Source: Flavobacterium frigidimaris
GTDB taxonomy: Bacteria > Bacteroidota > Bacteroidia > Flavobacteriales > Flavobacteriaceae
Direction of reading: 5' to 3'
Length of the DNA stretch: 64,000 nt
Assembly: GCA_900129595.1 (NCBI GenBank)
Contig: FQWG01000023.1
Span: forward strand, 21,844-85,843
Shown here: piece by piece, positions 8,371-16,830 of the stretch
Layout of the letters: each line of letters opens with the position of its first letter
Numbering within the stretch: the stretch's first letter is position 1
The notes under the pieces: model-generated
The model's database searches: none
What the model saw: only the letters and a program-made list of their open reading frames with translations
Told to the model about the DNA's origin: nothing
Made by a program: the position numbers and the translations under genes

Positions 8371-8484
8371 TGCTCGCGTGAGGGATAGAAGCAATCCGCC
8401 GCAGCGGAGCGTATAGCCCGACAGCATCCCGATAAGAGGGCGTATAAACGTAAACCAAATTTGCCCTCTTATCGGGATGGTGGC
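8371..8484. repeat. Dispersed palindromic repeat with 17-bp perfect hairpin
   Basis: The segment contains GAGGGATAGAAGCAATCC and GCGTATAGCCCGACAGC, typical of a GC-richer intergenic repeat. CATCCCGATAAGAGGGC (8425-8441) pairs exactly with 8463-8479 across 21 nt. It may act as a terminator between the gene at 7564 and the convergent methyltransferase gene. Related sequences are at 24392-24478 and 59355-59421. Confidence 0.6.
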
Positions 8485-8530
8485 ACGCCCAACTTAAAAT
8501 TTTAAGAAACGCTAATTTGACGGAAATAAA

Positions 8531-9127
8531 TCACGACATTTTTCTCCAAAAGTTTAATACTCCGTCGCAGGCAGAATATTCTAAATCAAAACTTTCGGGA
8601 ATTTCTTCCCATGTACTCCAGTAAGTTACAAGTCTGGTATATTTAGGCGCTTTGGCAAGTTGGTCCCTGACATAGTTAGAATAAGAAAGGAACAGTTCGT
8701 TTTTGGGCACTATAATTTTATCGATTGGACAGGAAGTATCTATATTTTCGAAAAAAGAATTGTAGAAATAAAATGCATCGTAATCAGCAAAAGAAATATC
8801 GGTGATATTAGAATGAATAAATTCGACATTCTCGACATGATGCTTTTCGGCTATTTTTTTGGATAGTTTTATAAGAGATGCTCTTTGTTCAACTCCATAA
8901 AAAAGGCCTTTTGTAGAAGCTGCGCCCACTAAACAGAATTTCCCAACGCCTGCACCAATGTCCAAAACCTTTTTATTGGGTTTATCAACCAGATAATCTG
9001 CCGCAATCCTGGCAATGGCAACCGGAGTCCAATGTCGCTCTGCCAGTCTTCTGATGCGTGTAGAATACAACATATTAAACGTGCTGTCTTCTATTTCTAT
9101 ATTTTTTTTTAAGGATTTAAAAACCAT
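8531..9127 (-). CDS. Class I SAM-dependent methyltransferase
   Basis: The 198-residue protein has a Rossmann-type SAM-binding motif I (VLDIGAGVGKFCLVGA, about residues 55-70), an acidic motif II region (GVEQR), and FIHSNITD before the third strand. The N-terminal region looks like a substrate lid. No motif points to a specific target such as RNA, protein or small molecule. It is monocistronic, with 247 bp of featureless DNA upstream before the Nudix gene. Confidence 0.8.
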   Translation of the reverse strand: MVFKSLKKNIEIEDSTFNMLYSTRIRRLAERHWTPVAIARIAADYLVDKPNKKVLDIGAGVGKFCLVGAASTKGLFYGVEQRASLIKLSKKIAEKHHVENVEFIHSNITDISFADYDAFYFYNSFFENIDTSCPIDKIIVPKNELFLSYSNYVRDQLAKAPKYTRLVTYWSTWEEIPESFDLEYSACDGVLNFWRKMS

Positions 9128-9374
9128 TTAATTGGATTGCCTGTCTTTCTGATTAGATAAAATCACGTTACGTCTTGCAACTACAACTCCTAAAAACCAG
9201 TAAATTTTAAGCACCCGATTTTAGTATTGCAGTATTTTCCTGCAATATAACATTACTTAATGTAATTCGCAATCTAAACGAACATTAAATGTATTTCTTT
9301 GATTGATGTCAGGATGACAATCCCTTAATCGTTTTAAATTTAAGATTTGATATTGGTATTGAGATTTGATAACG

Positions 9375-9977
9375 TTATTTCAACTGTTTCTCTTCTTCAA
9401 ATAACAATTTAATATTCTCATACGAGTTTTTCAGCGCTTCTTTGATTTGCTCGGGATTTAGCCATGCTACTTTTTCGATGCCTTCTTCAAGCTGTCCTTT
9501 TGGCGTTCCTTCAAAATCAGATTGCATTTCGAACCAATGTGTGATTTTGAGTTTGTATTTTCCGTTGCGTTTAAAAACGTGGTATGTTTTTTCGAGTTTA
9601 TTAGTAATTCGAAGTTTGTTTACTCCGGTTTCTTCTTCGACTTCGCGCATGGCAGTTGCCTCAATTTCCTCGCCTTTCTCGATTCCGCCCTTTGGTAAGT
9701 CCCATTTTCCATTTCTGAAAATAAATAAAACCTCGCCTTTTTTATTGTACACAAGACCTCCACCTGCTTTATTAACAGGGATTTTAGCCTTAAGGGTCTT
9801 CATAATTTCCTTTTCATCAGGATGATATAAATACGCCTTTTGAATTTTATTTTGAAACATTTTGACTATAAGCTGCTCAATATCAATACTCTCTAACAAG
9901 AATAATTGAAAATCAGTCTCTCTTGAGATTTCATTTGTCAAAAAAAGTGGTTTGTCGTTCACAAAAACTTTATACAT
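9375..9977 (-). CDS. Nudix hydrolase
   Basis: The 200-residue protein has a complete Nudix box: GGIEKGEEIEATAMREVEEE then TGV, preceded by KWDLPKGG. It hydrolyses nucleoside-diphosphate-X compounds, but the substrate class is not visible. An N-terminal stretch of about 65 residues precedes the catalytic domain and is conserved-looking but unassigned. The start codon (9977-9975) lies 7 bp from the pyrE start on the other strand and is overlapped by the predicted pyrE -7 box. The two genes may therefore interfere transcriptionally. Confidence 0.9.
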   Translation of the reverse strand: MYKVFVNDKPLFLTNEISRETDFQLFLLESIDIEQLIVKMFQNKIQKAYLYHPDEKEIMKTLKAKIPVNKAGGGLVYNKKGEVLFIFRNGKWDLPKGGIEKGEEIEATAMREVEEETGVNKLRITNKLEKTYHVFKRNGKYKLKITHWFEMQSDFEGTPKGQLEEGIEKVAWLNPEQIKEALKNSYENIKLLFEEEKQLK

Positions 9978-9980
9978 TTG
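9951..9980 (+). promoter_or_regulatory. Predicted pyrE promoter, giving a leaderless or near-leaderless mRNA
   Basis: TTTG at 9951-9954 is followed after 18 bp by TACATTTG (9973-9980), a full match to the Bacteroidota consensus. The pyrE ATG at 9985 is only 4 nt after the -7 box, so the transcript should start at or next to the start codon. The -7 box covers the start codon of the opposite Nudix gene. Confidence 0.6.
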
Positions 9981-9984
9981 TACT

Positions 9985-10635
9985 ATGATTTTTAATAAAG
10001 ATACTGCCGAAAAAACAGCCGAATTGCTTTTGCAAATAAATGCAATTAAATTGAATCCCGAAAATCCTTTTACATGGGCTTCAGGTTGGAAATCTCCTAT
10101 TTACTGTGATAATAGGTTAATTCTTTCATTTCCGAGCATCCGAAACTACGTTCGTGATGAGTTTGCGAAGAATATTGAAAAACAATTTGGGAAACCAGAT
10201 GTAATTGCCGGTGTTGCCACTGGAGCCATTGGAGTGGGAATTCTTGTTGCTGAAAGCCTTGGATTACCGTTTGTATATGTGCGTCCGGAAGCAAAAAAAC
10301 ACGGAAGACAAAACCAGGTTGAAGGTTTTTTACAAAAAGGACAAAATGTTGTTGTTGTAGAAGATTTAATCAGCACAGGAAACAGCAGTTTGATGGCTGT
10401 TGAAGCTTTACGTAACGAAGGTGCCAACATAAAAGGGATGGCAGCGATCTTTACTTATGGTTTTAATGTTGCCGAAGAGAACTTTAAAAAGGCTAATATC
10501 GATTTGTATACGTTAAGCAATTACGAAAACCTGTTAGATTTAGCAGTTCAGAAACAATACATTACAGAAGAGCAACAGTCTACTTTACTGGAATGGAACG
10601 AAAGTCCATCTACATGGGGGAAAGAAGAAGAATAG
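9985..10635 (+). CDS. pyrE: Orotate phosphoribosyltransferase
   Basis: I start it at the ATG at 9985 (MIFNKDTAEKTAELL), giving 216 residues, normal for PyrE. An upstream in-frame ATG at 9952 would add 11 residues and overlap the Nudix gene. The enzyme converts orotate and PRPP to OMP in pyrimidine synthesis. The PRPP-binding motif reads VVVVEDLISTGNSS. FTWASGWKSPIYCDNR is the family's substrate region. The stop codon lies at the head of a run of 7-bp repeats. Confidence 0.93.
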   Translation: MIFNKDTAEKTAELLLQINAIKLNPENPFTWASGWKSPIYCDNRLILSFPSIRNYVRDEFAKNIEKQFGKPDVIAGVATGAIGVGILVAESLGLPFVYVRPEAKKHGRQNQVEGFLQKGQNVVVVEDLISTGNSSLMAVEALRNEGANIKGMAAIFTYGFNVAEENFKKANIDLYTLSNYENLLDLAVQKQYITEEQQSTLLEWNESPSTWGKEEE

Positions 10636-10717
10636 ATTTTAGATTTTAGATTTTAGATTTTAGATTTTAGATTTTAGATTTTAGATTTTAGATTTTAGAT
10701 TTTAGATTTTAGATTTT
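10634..10717 (+). repeat. Tandem repeat, 12 perfect copies of AGATTTT
   Basis: Twelve uninterrupted copies of the 7-mer AGATTTT span 84 bp, beginning inside the pyrE stop codon. Short runs of the complementary unit (ATCTAAA) also occur just before thrC (48580-48602). Copy number is likely to vary by slippage. Confidence 0.95.
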
Positions 10718-10746
10718 AATAATTTGAAATTGCATTTCAAATTATT
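10718..10746 (+). terminator. Hairpin after pyrE
   Basis: AATAATTTGAAAT (10718-10730) pairs perfectly with 10734-10746 around a 3-nt loop. It directly follows the tandem repeat. There is no strong T-run after it on the plus strand. Confidence 0.6.
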
Positions 10747-10818
10747 AAAAATGAGTATCGTATTGGAATTTATTTTTCCGCCCATTCTTAAAAAAAACAA
10801 TTAGTAAAAAATTAAAAT

Positions 10819-11211
10819 ATGAACTTAGAAAGTCCAAAAGTTACTGTTCAGAAATCAGCTCAAGATTTATTTGATTTATTGACTGATGTTAAGAATTTTG
10901 AAAAACTAATGCCGGAAAACATCGCTAAATTCGAAGTAATTGGTGAAGACGCTTTTATCTTTGGATTAAAAGGCATGCCGGAAATAAAACTTAAAATGAA
11001 AGAAAAAACAGCGCCAAACAAAATTGTTTTGGGGGCTGCAAGTGATAAACTTCCTTTTACTTTAGTTTCGAATATCGAAAGTGTTTCAGCTTCAGAAAGT
11101 GCTGTTCAACTACAATTCGAAGGCGAATTTAATCCTATGATGGCGATGATGATCAAAGGGCCAATTAGCAAATTCATTGAAACTTTGGCTACTAATATGA
11201 CGAAGCTGTAA
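10819..11211 (+). CDS. SRPBCC/START-like domain protein
   Basis: The 130-residue protein begins MNLESPKVTVQKSAQDLFDLLTDVKNFEKLMP, which is the usual start of SRPBCC (Bet v1-like) ligand-binding proteins. It is one domain with no added regions, cytoplasmic. Ligand and role are unknown. It follows pyrE but is separated by the tandem repeat and hairpin, so it is probably transcribed separately. Confidence 0.8.
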   Translation: MNLESPKVTVQKSAQDLFDLLTDVKNFEKLMPENIAKFEVIGEDAFIFGLKGMPEIKLKMKEKTAPNKIVLGAASDKLPFTLVSNIESVSASESAVQLQFEGEFNPMMAMMIKGPISKFIETLATNMTKL

Positions 11212-11265
11212 TTTTAATTATCAATTGTTAATTATTAATTGTTAATTGTTGAACTATATAATCAA

Positions 11266-11292
11266 AGCCTGATCTCACGATCGGGCTTTTTT
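11266..11292 (+). terminator. Intrinsic terminator after the SRPBCC gene
   Basis: AGCCTGATC and GATCGGGCT form a 9-bp stem with one G-U pair, followed by TTTTT. It is preceded by AATTGTTAATT-type repeats. The next 150 bp are repeat-like and non-coding. Confidence 0.8.
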
Positions 11293-11370
11293 ACTTGTAG
11301 TGAACTTATTTCTTGCACATTGAATCAGATTAGGCCAATTTATTGCTTACAAAGCTGCGAAATTTTTAAA

Positions 11371-11445
11371 TTAAAAAATAAAGCGTTGCGACAGCAACTT
11401 TACGCAAAATCTTTGAACCTTTGCTGCTTTGCATCTCTGAACCTC
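11371..11445. repeat. Dispersed intergenic repeat copy (ttgaacctttgc type)
   Basis: The segment reads GCGTTGCGACAGCAACTTTA then TTTGAACCTTTGCTGCTTTG and CTCTGAACCTCT. The same words occur at 21207-21240, 47130-47262, 53980-54015 and 56840-56885. Confidence 0.5.
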
Positions 11446-12173
11446 TAATAAAGCATCTGAACCTCCTTGATATCAAATTCTGAAACCGAATCATCTTCTA
11501 ATAAAATCTGAATTTTCCCTACAGAAGAAACACCCTGAATAATCCCCATAAAGTTCTCGTTTTTCAGGTTTTTAAATGGCATTGGAACTCCTTTTCTAAA
11601 TAACGAATTAAAATATTCTTTCCAGAAATCAGAAGTATTATCCTCCCAGGATTCAATATTCTCTTTTATTTTTTCGACTATCAAAAAGGGTAGTGCATTT
11701 TTGTCAAAATGAGTCTCACAAATCACGGCCAATGAAGATGCATTTGGTAAATGCTCAAAATTTGTCTGATTTACATTGAGTCCAATTCCAACAACTGACA
11801 CGATCCTGCCATCGCTTTTTAGGGTATTTTCGATAAGTATGCCACCAACCTTTTTATTATATGACATAATGTCGTTAGGCCATTTTATACTTAATTTAGG
11901 AATATTCAATGATTTTAAAGCATTAATTACGGCTAACGAAACAATAACACTTAAGTTAAAAACCTGTTCATTATCATACAGAAAATCCTTTACCAAAACA
12001 CTCATAACTAAGTTTTTACCTGACTCAGACTGCCATTTAGACCCCATCTGCCCTTTGCCTTTTGTCTGATTTTCAGCAGTTACTACGGTAAAATTATCAG
12101 GTTCATCCTGGCTTGCTAATGATTTCAGGAAATCATTTGTAGAATCTATGGCATCGAGTTTGATTAGTTTCAT
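11445..12173 (-). CDS. birA: Biotin--[acetyl-CoA-carboxylase] ligase, single-domain
   Basis: The 242-residue enzyme attaches biotin to carboxylase carrier lysines via biotinyl-AMP. Visible motifs are AIDSTNDFLKS at the N-terminus, KGKGQMGSKWQSESGKNLVMS as the biotinyl-AMP loop, and SIKWPNDIMSYNKKVGGILIE around the catalytic lysine. The start is the ATG at 12173. The N-terminal DNA-binding domain of Escherichia coli BirA is absent, so it should not be a repressor. It is divergent from rsfS, with 93 bp between them. Confidence 0.92.
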   Translation of the reverse strand: MKLIKLDAIDSTNDFLKSLASQDEPDNFTVVTAENQTKGKGQMGSKWQSESGKNLVMSVLVKDFLYDNEQVFNLSVIVSLAVINALKSLNIPKLSIKWPNDIMSYNKKVGGILIENTLKSDGRIVSVVGIGLNVNQTNFEHLPNASSLAVICETHFDKNALPFLIVEKIKENIESWEDNTSDFWKEYFNSLFRKGVPMPFKNLKNENFMGIIQGVSSVGKIQILLEDDSVSEFDIKEVQMLY

Positions 12174-12266
12174 CAAAAGAATTTAATTAACTTAATTTAA
12201 TATTTTGTTAAGGTTCAAAAATAATCACAAATTTTGGTAACTTTACAAAATCATATAAAATAATTC

Positions 12267-12638
12267 ATGGCGAAAAAGACTATTAATAATGATGTTCTAT
12301 TGGCGAACATAATCAAAGGGATTGAAGAAGTAAAAGGAAATGACATCAGTATTCTTGACTTAAGAGATATAGACACGGCAGTTTGTGACTATTTTGTTAT
12401 TTGCAACGGAAATTCAAATACCCAAGTTAACGCCATCGTAGGCTCAATTCAAAAAACAGTATCTAAAGACTTAAAAGATAAACCGTGGCACGTAGAAGGA
12501 ACCGATAATGCTGAGTGGGTTCTTATGGATTATGTGCACATAGTTGTACACGTTTTCCAGAAACACATTCGTGAATATTATAATATCGAAAGCCTTTGGG
12601 GTGACGCCAAAATAACTACAATCGAAAACAAATACTAA
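12267..12638 (+). CDS. rsfS: Ribosomal silencing factor RsfS
   Basis: The 123-residue protein has the family signature: ILDLRDIDTAVCDYFVICNG, then KPWHVEGTDNAEWVLMDY and VHVFQKHIREYY. It binds ribosomal protein uL14 and blocks subunit joining when nutrients are short. It starts a long same-strand run and is 15 bp before ftsH, an arrangement consistent with one operon for growth and membrane functions. A near-consensus box TAACTTTA lies at 12238-12245. Confidence 0.93.
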   Translation: MAKKTINNDVLLANIIKGIEEVKGNDISILDLRDIDTAVCDYFVICNGNSNTQVNAIVGSIQKTVSKDLKDKPWHVEGTDNAEWVLMDYVHIVVHVFQKHIREYYNIESLWGDAKITTIENKY

Positions 12639-12653
12639 AAGAAACTTTCTCTA

Positions 12654-14579
12654 ATGGCTAAAGATAATAATCCAAATCCGAGTAAATTTAAAATAAGTCC
12701 TTGGTTAATATATACCGCAATACTTCTAGTTTTTTTATTTATAAGTTTTGCAACCGGAGGATCAAACTTAAGCGAACCTGCTCAATTAACTTCTTCTAAA
12801 TTCAATGTTTTATTAGAAAAAGGTCAAATTGAAAAAGTAATCGTTTACAATAAAGCTGAAGCTGAAGTATACTTAAACGCTGCCGCTCTAAAAGATCCGG
12901 CAAATAAAAAAGTAGCTAATGATATTTTTGAAAGACCCAACAAAGGTCCTCACTATACATTAGAAATTGGTAACGACCAGATTTTTCAAACTAAATTAGA
13001 AAAAGCAGTTGGCGAAGGCAAACTGAAAGATTTTAATTTTTTACAGAAAAACAACTGGAGCGATATTTTAATCAGTTTACTTCCTATCATCATCATTATT
13101 GGTGTTTGGATTTTCATTATGCGTAAAATGTCAGGTGGCGCAGGTGGCGGTGGCGGACAAATTTTTAACATTGGAAAGTCAAAAGCTAAGTTATTTGATG
13201 AAAAAACAGATATCAAAACCACATTTAAGGATGTTGCCGGTTTAGAAGGTGCTAAAGAAGAAATACAAGAAATTGTAGAATTCCTTAAGAATCCAGAAAA
13301 ATACACGAATCTTGGTGGTAAAATTCCTAAAGGAGCTTTACTTGTAGGTCCTCCGGGAACTGGTAAAACATTACTTGCAAAAGCAGTTGCAGGAGAAGCT
13401 CAGGTACCTTTCTTCTCGTTATCAGGTTCTGATTTCGTAGAAATGTTCGTAGGAGTTGGTGCTTCACGTGTTCGTGACTTATTCAAACAAGCAAAAGAAA
13501 AATCCCCTGCCATTATCTTCATTGACGAGATTGACGCTGTAGGTAGAGCAAGAGGAAAAAGCAATATGTCAGGCGGAAATGACGAAAGAGAAAACACACT
13601 GAACCAATTACTAACAGAAATGGATGGTTTTGGTACAAACTCTAACGTAATTGTCCTTGCTGCAACCAACAGAGCTGACGTTCTTGACAAGGCTTTAATG
13701 CGTGCCGGGCGTTTTGACAGACAAATTTTTGTTGACCTACCGGACATTCGCGAAAGAGCTGAAATCTTTAAAGTTCACTTAGCTCCTATCAAAAAAGTAG
13801 AAGGTCTTGATCTTGACTTCTTAGCAAAACAAACTCCGGGATTCTCTGGTGCTGACATCGCTAATGTTTGTAACGAAGCTGCCTTAATTGCTGCACGTTA
13901 CAACAAAACAGCAGTTGACAAACAAGATTTCTTAGATGCTGTTGACAGAATCATTGGCGGTCTTGAAAAGAAAAACAAAATCATTACTCCGGACGAGAAA
14001 AGAGCAATCGCTATTCACGAAGCCGGTCACGCAACTGTAAGCTGGATGTTAGAGCATGCTGCACCGCTTATTAAAGTAACTATTGTTCCTCGCGGACAGA
14101 GTTTAGGAGCTGCATGGTACCTTCCTGAAGAAAGACAAATCGTGAGAACAGACCAAATGCTCGACGAAATGTGTGCTACTATGGGCGGAAGAGCTGCTGA
14201 AAAGGTAACTTTTGACAGAATTTCAACCGGTGCATTAAGCGATTTAGAAAAAGTTACACGTCAGGCTCGTGCCATGGTAACGATTTATGGTTTGAATGAT
14301 AAAATAGGAAATGTTACTTATTATGACTCAACTGGTCAGAGTGAATACAATTTCTCTAAACCATATTCTGACGAAACTGCAAAAGTTATTGATAAAGAAA
14401 TCTCAGAATTAATTGAAGGTCAATACCAAAGAGCCATTCAAATTCTGGAAGAAAACAAAGACAAGCTAAATCAACTAGCTGACATATTGATTGAAAAAGA
14501 AGTTATTTTTAAAGATGACTTAGAGACTATTTTCGGAAAACGTACTTTTGATAAAAATTTAGAAGAAGTGGTTTCGTAA
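12654..14579 (+). CDS. ftsH: ATP-dependent zinc metalloprotease FtsH
   Basis: The 641-residue membrane protease has two transmembrane segments (about residues 18-35 and 136-156) flanking a periplasmic domain. A glycine-rich linker and the AAA domain follow, with Walker A GPPGTGKT from residue 232 and the FIDEIDAVG Walker B. The zinc-protease motif HEAGH is at residues 455-459. It degrades misfolded membrane proteins and selected regulators. It lies between rsfS and a LUD protein and ends with its own terminator. Confidence 0.97.
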   Translation: MAKDNNPNPSKFKISPWLIYTAILLVFLFISFATGGSNLSEPAQLTSSKFNVLLEKGQIEKVIVYNKAEAEVYLNAAALKDPANKKVANDIFERPNKGPHYTLEIGNDQIFQTKLEKAVGEGKLKDFNFLQKNNWSDILISLLPIIIIIGVWIFIMRKMSGGAGGGGGQIFNIGKSKAKLFDEKTDIKTTFKDVAGLEGAKEEIQEIVEFLKNPEKYTNLGGKIPKGALLVGPPGTGKTLLAKAVAGEAQVPFFSLSGSDFVEMFVGVGASRVRDLFKQAKEKSPAIIFIDEIDAVGRARGKSNMSGGNDERENTLNQLLTEMDGFGTNSNVIVLAATNRADVLDKALMRAGRFDRQIFVDLPDIRERAEIFKVHLAPIKKVEGLDLDFLAKQTPGFSGADIANVCNEAALIAARYNKTAVDKQDFLDAVDRIIGGLEKKNKIITPDEKRAIAIHEAGHATVSWMLEHAAPLIKVTIVPRGQSLGAAWYLPEERQIVRTDQMLDEMCATMGGRAAEKVTFDRISTGALSDLEKVTRQARAMVTIYGLNDKIGNVTYYDSTGQSEYNFSKPYSDETAKVIDKEISELIEGQYQRAIQILEENKDKLNQLADILIEKEVIFKDDLETIFGKRTFDKNLEEVVS

Positions 14580-14610
14580 ATATTCAGTAAATATGTAATA
14601 TTTTTTAAAA

Positions 14611-14648
14611 TCTTAATTCAAAATAGCCTTTTGAATTAAGATTTTTTT
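14611..14648 (+). terminator. Intrinsic terminator after ftsH
   Basis: TCTTAATTCAAAA (14611-14623) pairs with TTTTGAATTAAGA (14629-14641), followed by a T-run. A TATCTTTG box at 14648-14655 immediately after it may restart transcription for the LUD gene. Confidence 0.8.
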
Positions 14649-14692
14649 ATCTTTGAACGTTTTCAATTAACATGTAAAGTATTTCATATAAA

Positions 14693-15298
14693 ATGAATTT
14701 TTTCAAAAAAATATTTGGATCAAGCGATTCTGCTTCAGATGAAGAAAATGAAAGCGAGTACGGAGGAAACCATGCTCCTGACAGTCATTTATCTATCGAC
14801 GAAAGATTCATTTTTAATTTCAAAAAAAATGGAGGTAAATTTTTGTACTGTGAAAACAAACAAGAGGTTGCTGAACAGTTTGAAAATATCCTGGAAGAAA
14901 ATGATTGGTTCGAAAGCGAAGTATTATGTTATGAGCCCGGGCTTTTTCATTTACTAGCTGAAAATAAATTAATTTATACTTCTCCTAAAAATCCTAAATT
15001 TTTATTGGCTACCTGTGAGAATTTAATTGCTGAAGAGGGATCAATCTTATTTTCATCAAAACAAATCAGACAAGACAAACCAAACGAATTACCGGCAAAC
15101 ATTGTCATTATTGCGACAACAAGTCAACTGCAATTAATAAAAAGCGATGGTTTAAGCGCCATCAAGAGAAAATACGAAAGGGATTACCCTACTAACATCA
15201 CCACCATAAAATATTTCGAAAAAGCAAAAGAAGAAGATTTTACACAATACGGAAGTGTTGCCAAGAATTTATATTTATTGCTCTTAGAAGACCTTTAA
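14693..15298 (+). CDS. LUD-domain (LutC/YkgG-like) protein
   Basis: The 201-residue protein has an acidic N-terminal segment and then a LUD-like domain (FKKNGGKFLYCENKQEVAEQ, later LPANIVIIATTSQLQLI). In other bacteria LUD proteins work with LutA and LutB in lactate oxidation, but no such partners are present. It sits 1 bp before cdsA in a phospholipid operon, so its role here is probably different and unknown. A predicted box TATCTTTG lies 38 bp upstream. Confidence 0.75.
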   Translation: MNFFKKIFGSSDSASDEENESEYGGNHAPDSHLSIDERFIFNFKKNGGKFLYCENKQEVAEQFENILEENDWFESEVLCYEPGLFHLLAENKLIYTSPKNPKFLLATCENLIAEEGSILFSSKQIRQDKPNELPANIVIIATTSQLQLIKSDGLSAIKRKYERDYPTNITTIKYFEKAKEEDFTQYGSVAKNLYLLLLEDL

Positions 15299-15299
15299 G

Positions 15300-16187
15300 A
15301 TGAATGAAACACTCAAGAGAACCATTTCTGGTGCTGTTTATATCGCTTTATTACTAACTTCGATTTTGTTTTCTACAGAAAGCTTTATTATTCTTTTTGG
15401 TATCTTCCTTGTCATTGCCACTTACGAGTTCTGCAACTTAGTAGGCATCAACAAATTCTTTTCGATTTTGTTTGTTTCTCTTTTTTATTCGACTGTTTCT
15501 TTAATTAGTTTTTACAGAAATGAAACCGAAAATTACATCAATAAGCTTTTAAAAGAGAATATAGTATTTACCATTGATACAGATCGGTTATTTACTGTAT
15601 TACTTATTATTACCCTTATTGTATCTGTAAAATGTATTGTTTTTTTATTTGATGATACACAAACCATAAGCAAAGCATCCAAATACATTTATTTAATTGG
15701 ATATATTATGTTACCTTTTCTTTTTATTACCAAGATTTCGTTTGGAGTAAAAGATTACAATGCAAAAATCATCATTGGACTATTTGTTTTAATCTGGACC
15801 AATGACACTTTTGCTTACTTAGTTGGAAAATCAATTGGAAAACATAAATTATTTGAACGCATTTCTCCTAAAAAAACCATAGAGGGATTTTTTGGCGGAG
15901 TTGTTTTTGCTGCTTTTGCAGGCTTCTTAATTTCGAAGTTATACATTCAGCCCAATCCGGATTTCAGCAGCAAATCGATCTTAATATGGACAATAATCGC
16001 TTTAATTGTAAGCGTTTTTGGAACTATCGGAGATTTGATCGAATCAAAGTTTAAGAGAGTCGCCGGCGTAAAAGACAGCGGTACCATAATGCCAGGTCAC
16101 GGAGGTGTATTAGATCGACTAGATAGTGTTATATTTGTAGCACCAATTATATTTTTATTTTATCAAATTTTATATTATGTTTCATAA
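15300..16187 (+). CDS. cdsA: Phosphatidate cytidylyltransferase
   Basis: The 295-residue multi-pass membrane enzyme makes CDP-diacylglycerol from phosphatidate and CTP. Several hydrophobic helices fill the first 150 residues. The C-terminal signature is clear: GDLIESKFKRVAGVKDSG followed by MPGHGGVLDRLDS. It overlaps the next gene, psd, by 11 bp, indicating translational coupling and a shared phospholipid function. Confidence 0.95.
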   Translation: MNETLKRTISGAVYIALLLTSILFSTESFIILFGIFLVIATYEFCNLVGINKFFSILFVSLFYSTVSLISFYRNETENYINKLLKENIVFTIDTDRLFTVLLIITLIVSVKCIVFLFDDTQTISKASKYIYLIGYIMLPFLFITKISFGVKDYNAKIIIGLFVLIWTNDTFAYLVGKSIGKHKLFERISPKKTIEGFFGGVVFAAFAGFLISKLYIQPNPDFSSKSILIWTIIALIVSVFGTIGDLIESKFKRVAGVKDSGTIMPGHGGVLDRLDSVIFVAPIIFLFYQILYYVS

Positions 16188-16830
16188 AGAGGGAGGCCCA
16201 TCCATTTTATTAGGTACTGCATTTGCAGTAGCTGTACTTTTAATTGCTGAGAAATTCATTGATATTATCTGGCTAAGAATGCTTGTACAAATTGCAGGCG
16301 TGCTAATTTTGATCATCATTTTACAATTTTTCAGAAACCCTAAAAGAATTGCGATTAGAAACAGCGATCAGATTCTTGCTCCGGTAGATGGTAAAGTTGT
16401 AGTTATTGAAGAAGTTTACGAAGGTGAATTTTTTAAAGACAAACGTTTACAGGTTTCTATTTTTATGTCACCAATCAACGTACACGTAACACGTTACGCA
16501 ATGGACGGGATCATAAAGTTCAGTAAATATCACCCGGGAAAATTTTTGGTTGCATGGCATCCTAAAGCGAGTGAAGAAAATGAAAGAACAACAGTTGTAA
16601 TTGAAAATGAAACTTTCGGACAAATACTTTACAGACAAATTGCAGGCGCTTTAGCGAGAAGAATTGTAAATTATGCTCAGGAAGGCATGCAAGTCGTACA
16701 AGGTACAGATGCAGGTTTTATAAAATTTGGTTCAAGAGTAGATTTATTTCTACCTTTAGGTACTCCAATTAATGTAGTATTAAACCAAAAAGCAATTGGT
16801 GGAAAAACTATTATTGCTACAAAAGCTTAA
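16177..16830 (+). CDS. psd: Phosphatidylserine decarboxylase family protein
   Basis: The 217-residue protein is the short form. It has two hydrophobic segments at the N-terminus, the ILAPVDGKVVVIEE motif, SPINVHVTRYA with the family histidine, and the processing site at KFGS near residue 190. Cleavage between G and S would create the pyruvoyl cofactor. It converts phosphatidylserine to phosphatidylethanolamine. It is coupled to cdsA upstream and to an acyl-CoA-binding protein downstream (TAATG overlap). Confidence 0.92.
   Translation: MFHKEGGPSILLGTAFAVAVLLIAEKFIDIIWLRMLVQIAGVLILIIILQFFRNPKRIAIRNSDQILAPVDGKVVVIEEVYEGEFFKDKRLQVSIFMSPINVHVTRYAMDGIIKFSKYHPGKFLVAWHPKASEENERTTVVIENETFGQILYRQIAGALARRIVNYAQEGMQVVQGTDAGFIKFGSRVDLFLPLGTPINVVLNQKAIGGKTIIATKA

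Noticed and set aside
9128..9374. Possible RNA gene in the gap between methyltransferase and Nudix genes
   Set aside because: No stable stem, cloverleaf or conserved motif was visible.
9952..9984. Upstream start for pyrE
   Set aside because: It would overlap the Nudix gene and lies within the predicted promoter. The family start matches 9985.
10634..10717. CRISPR-like array
   Set aside because: Units are 7 bp and contiguous, with no spacers and no cas genes.
11239..11448. 69-residue plus-strand frame after the SRPBCC gene
   Set aside because: It runs through an intrinsic terminator and dispersed repeats and has no domain-like composition.
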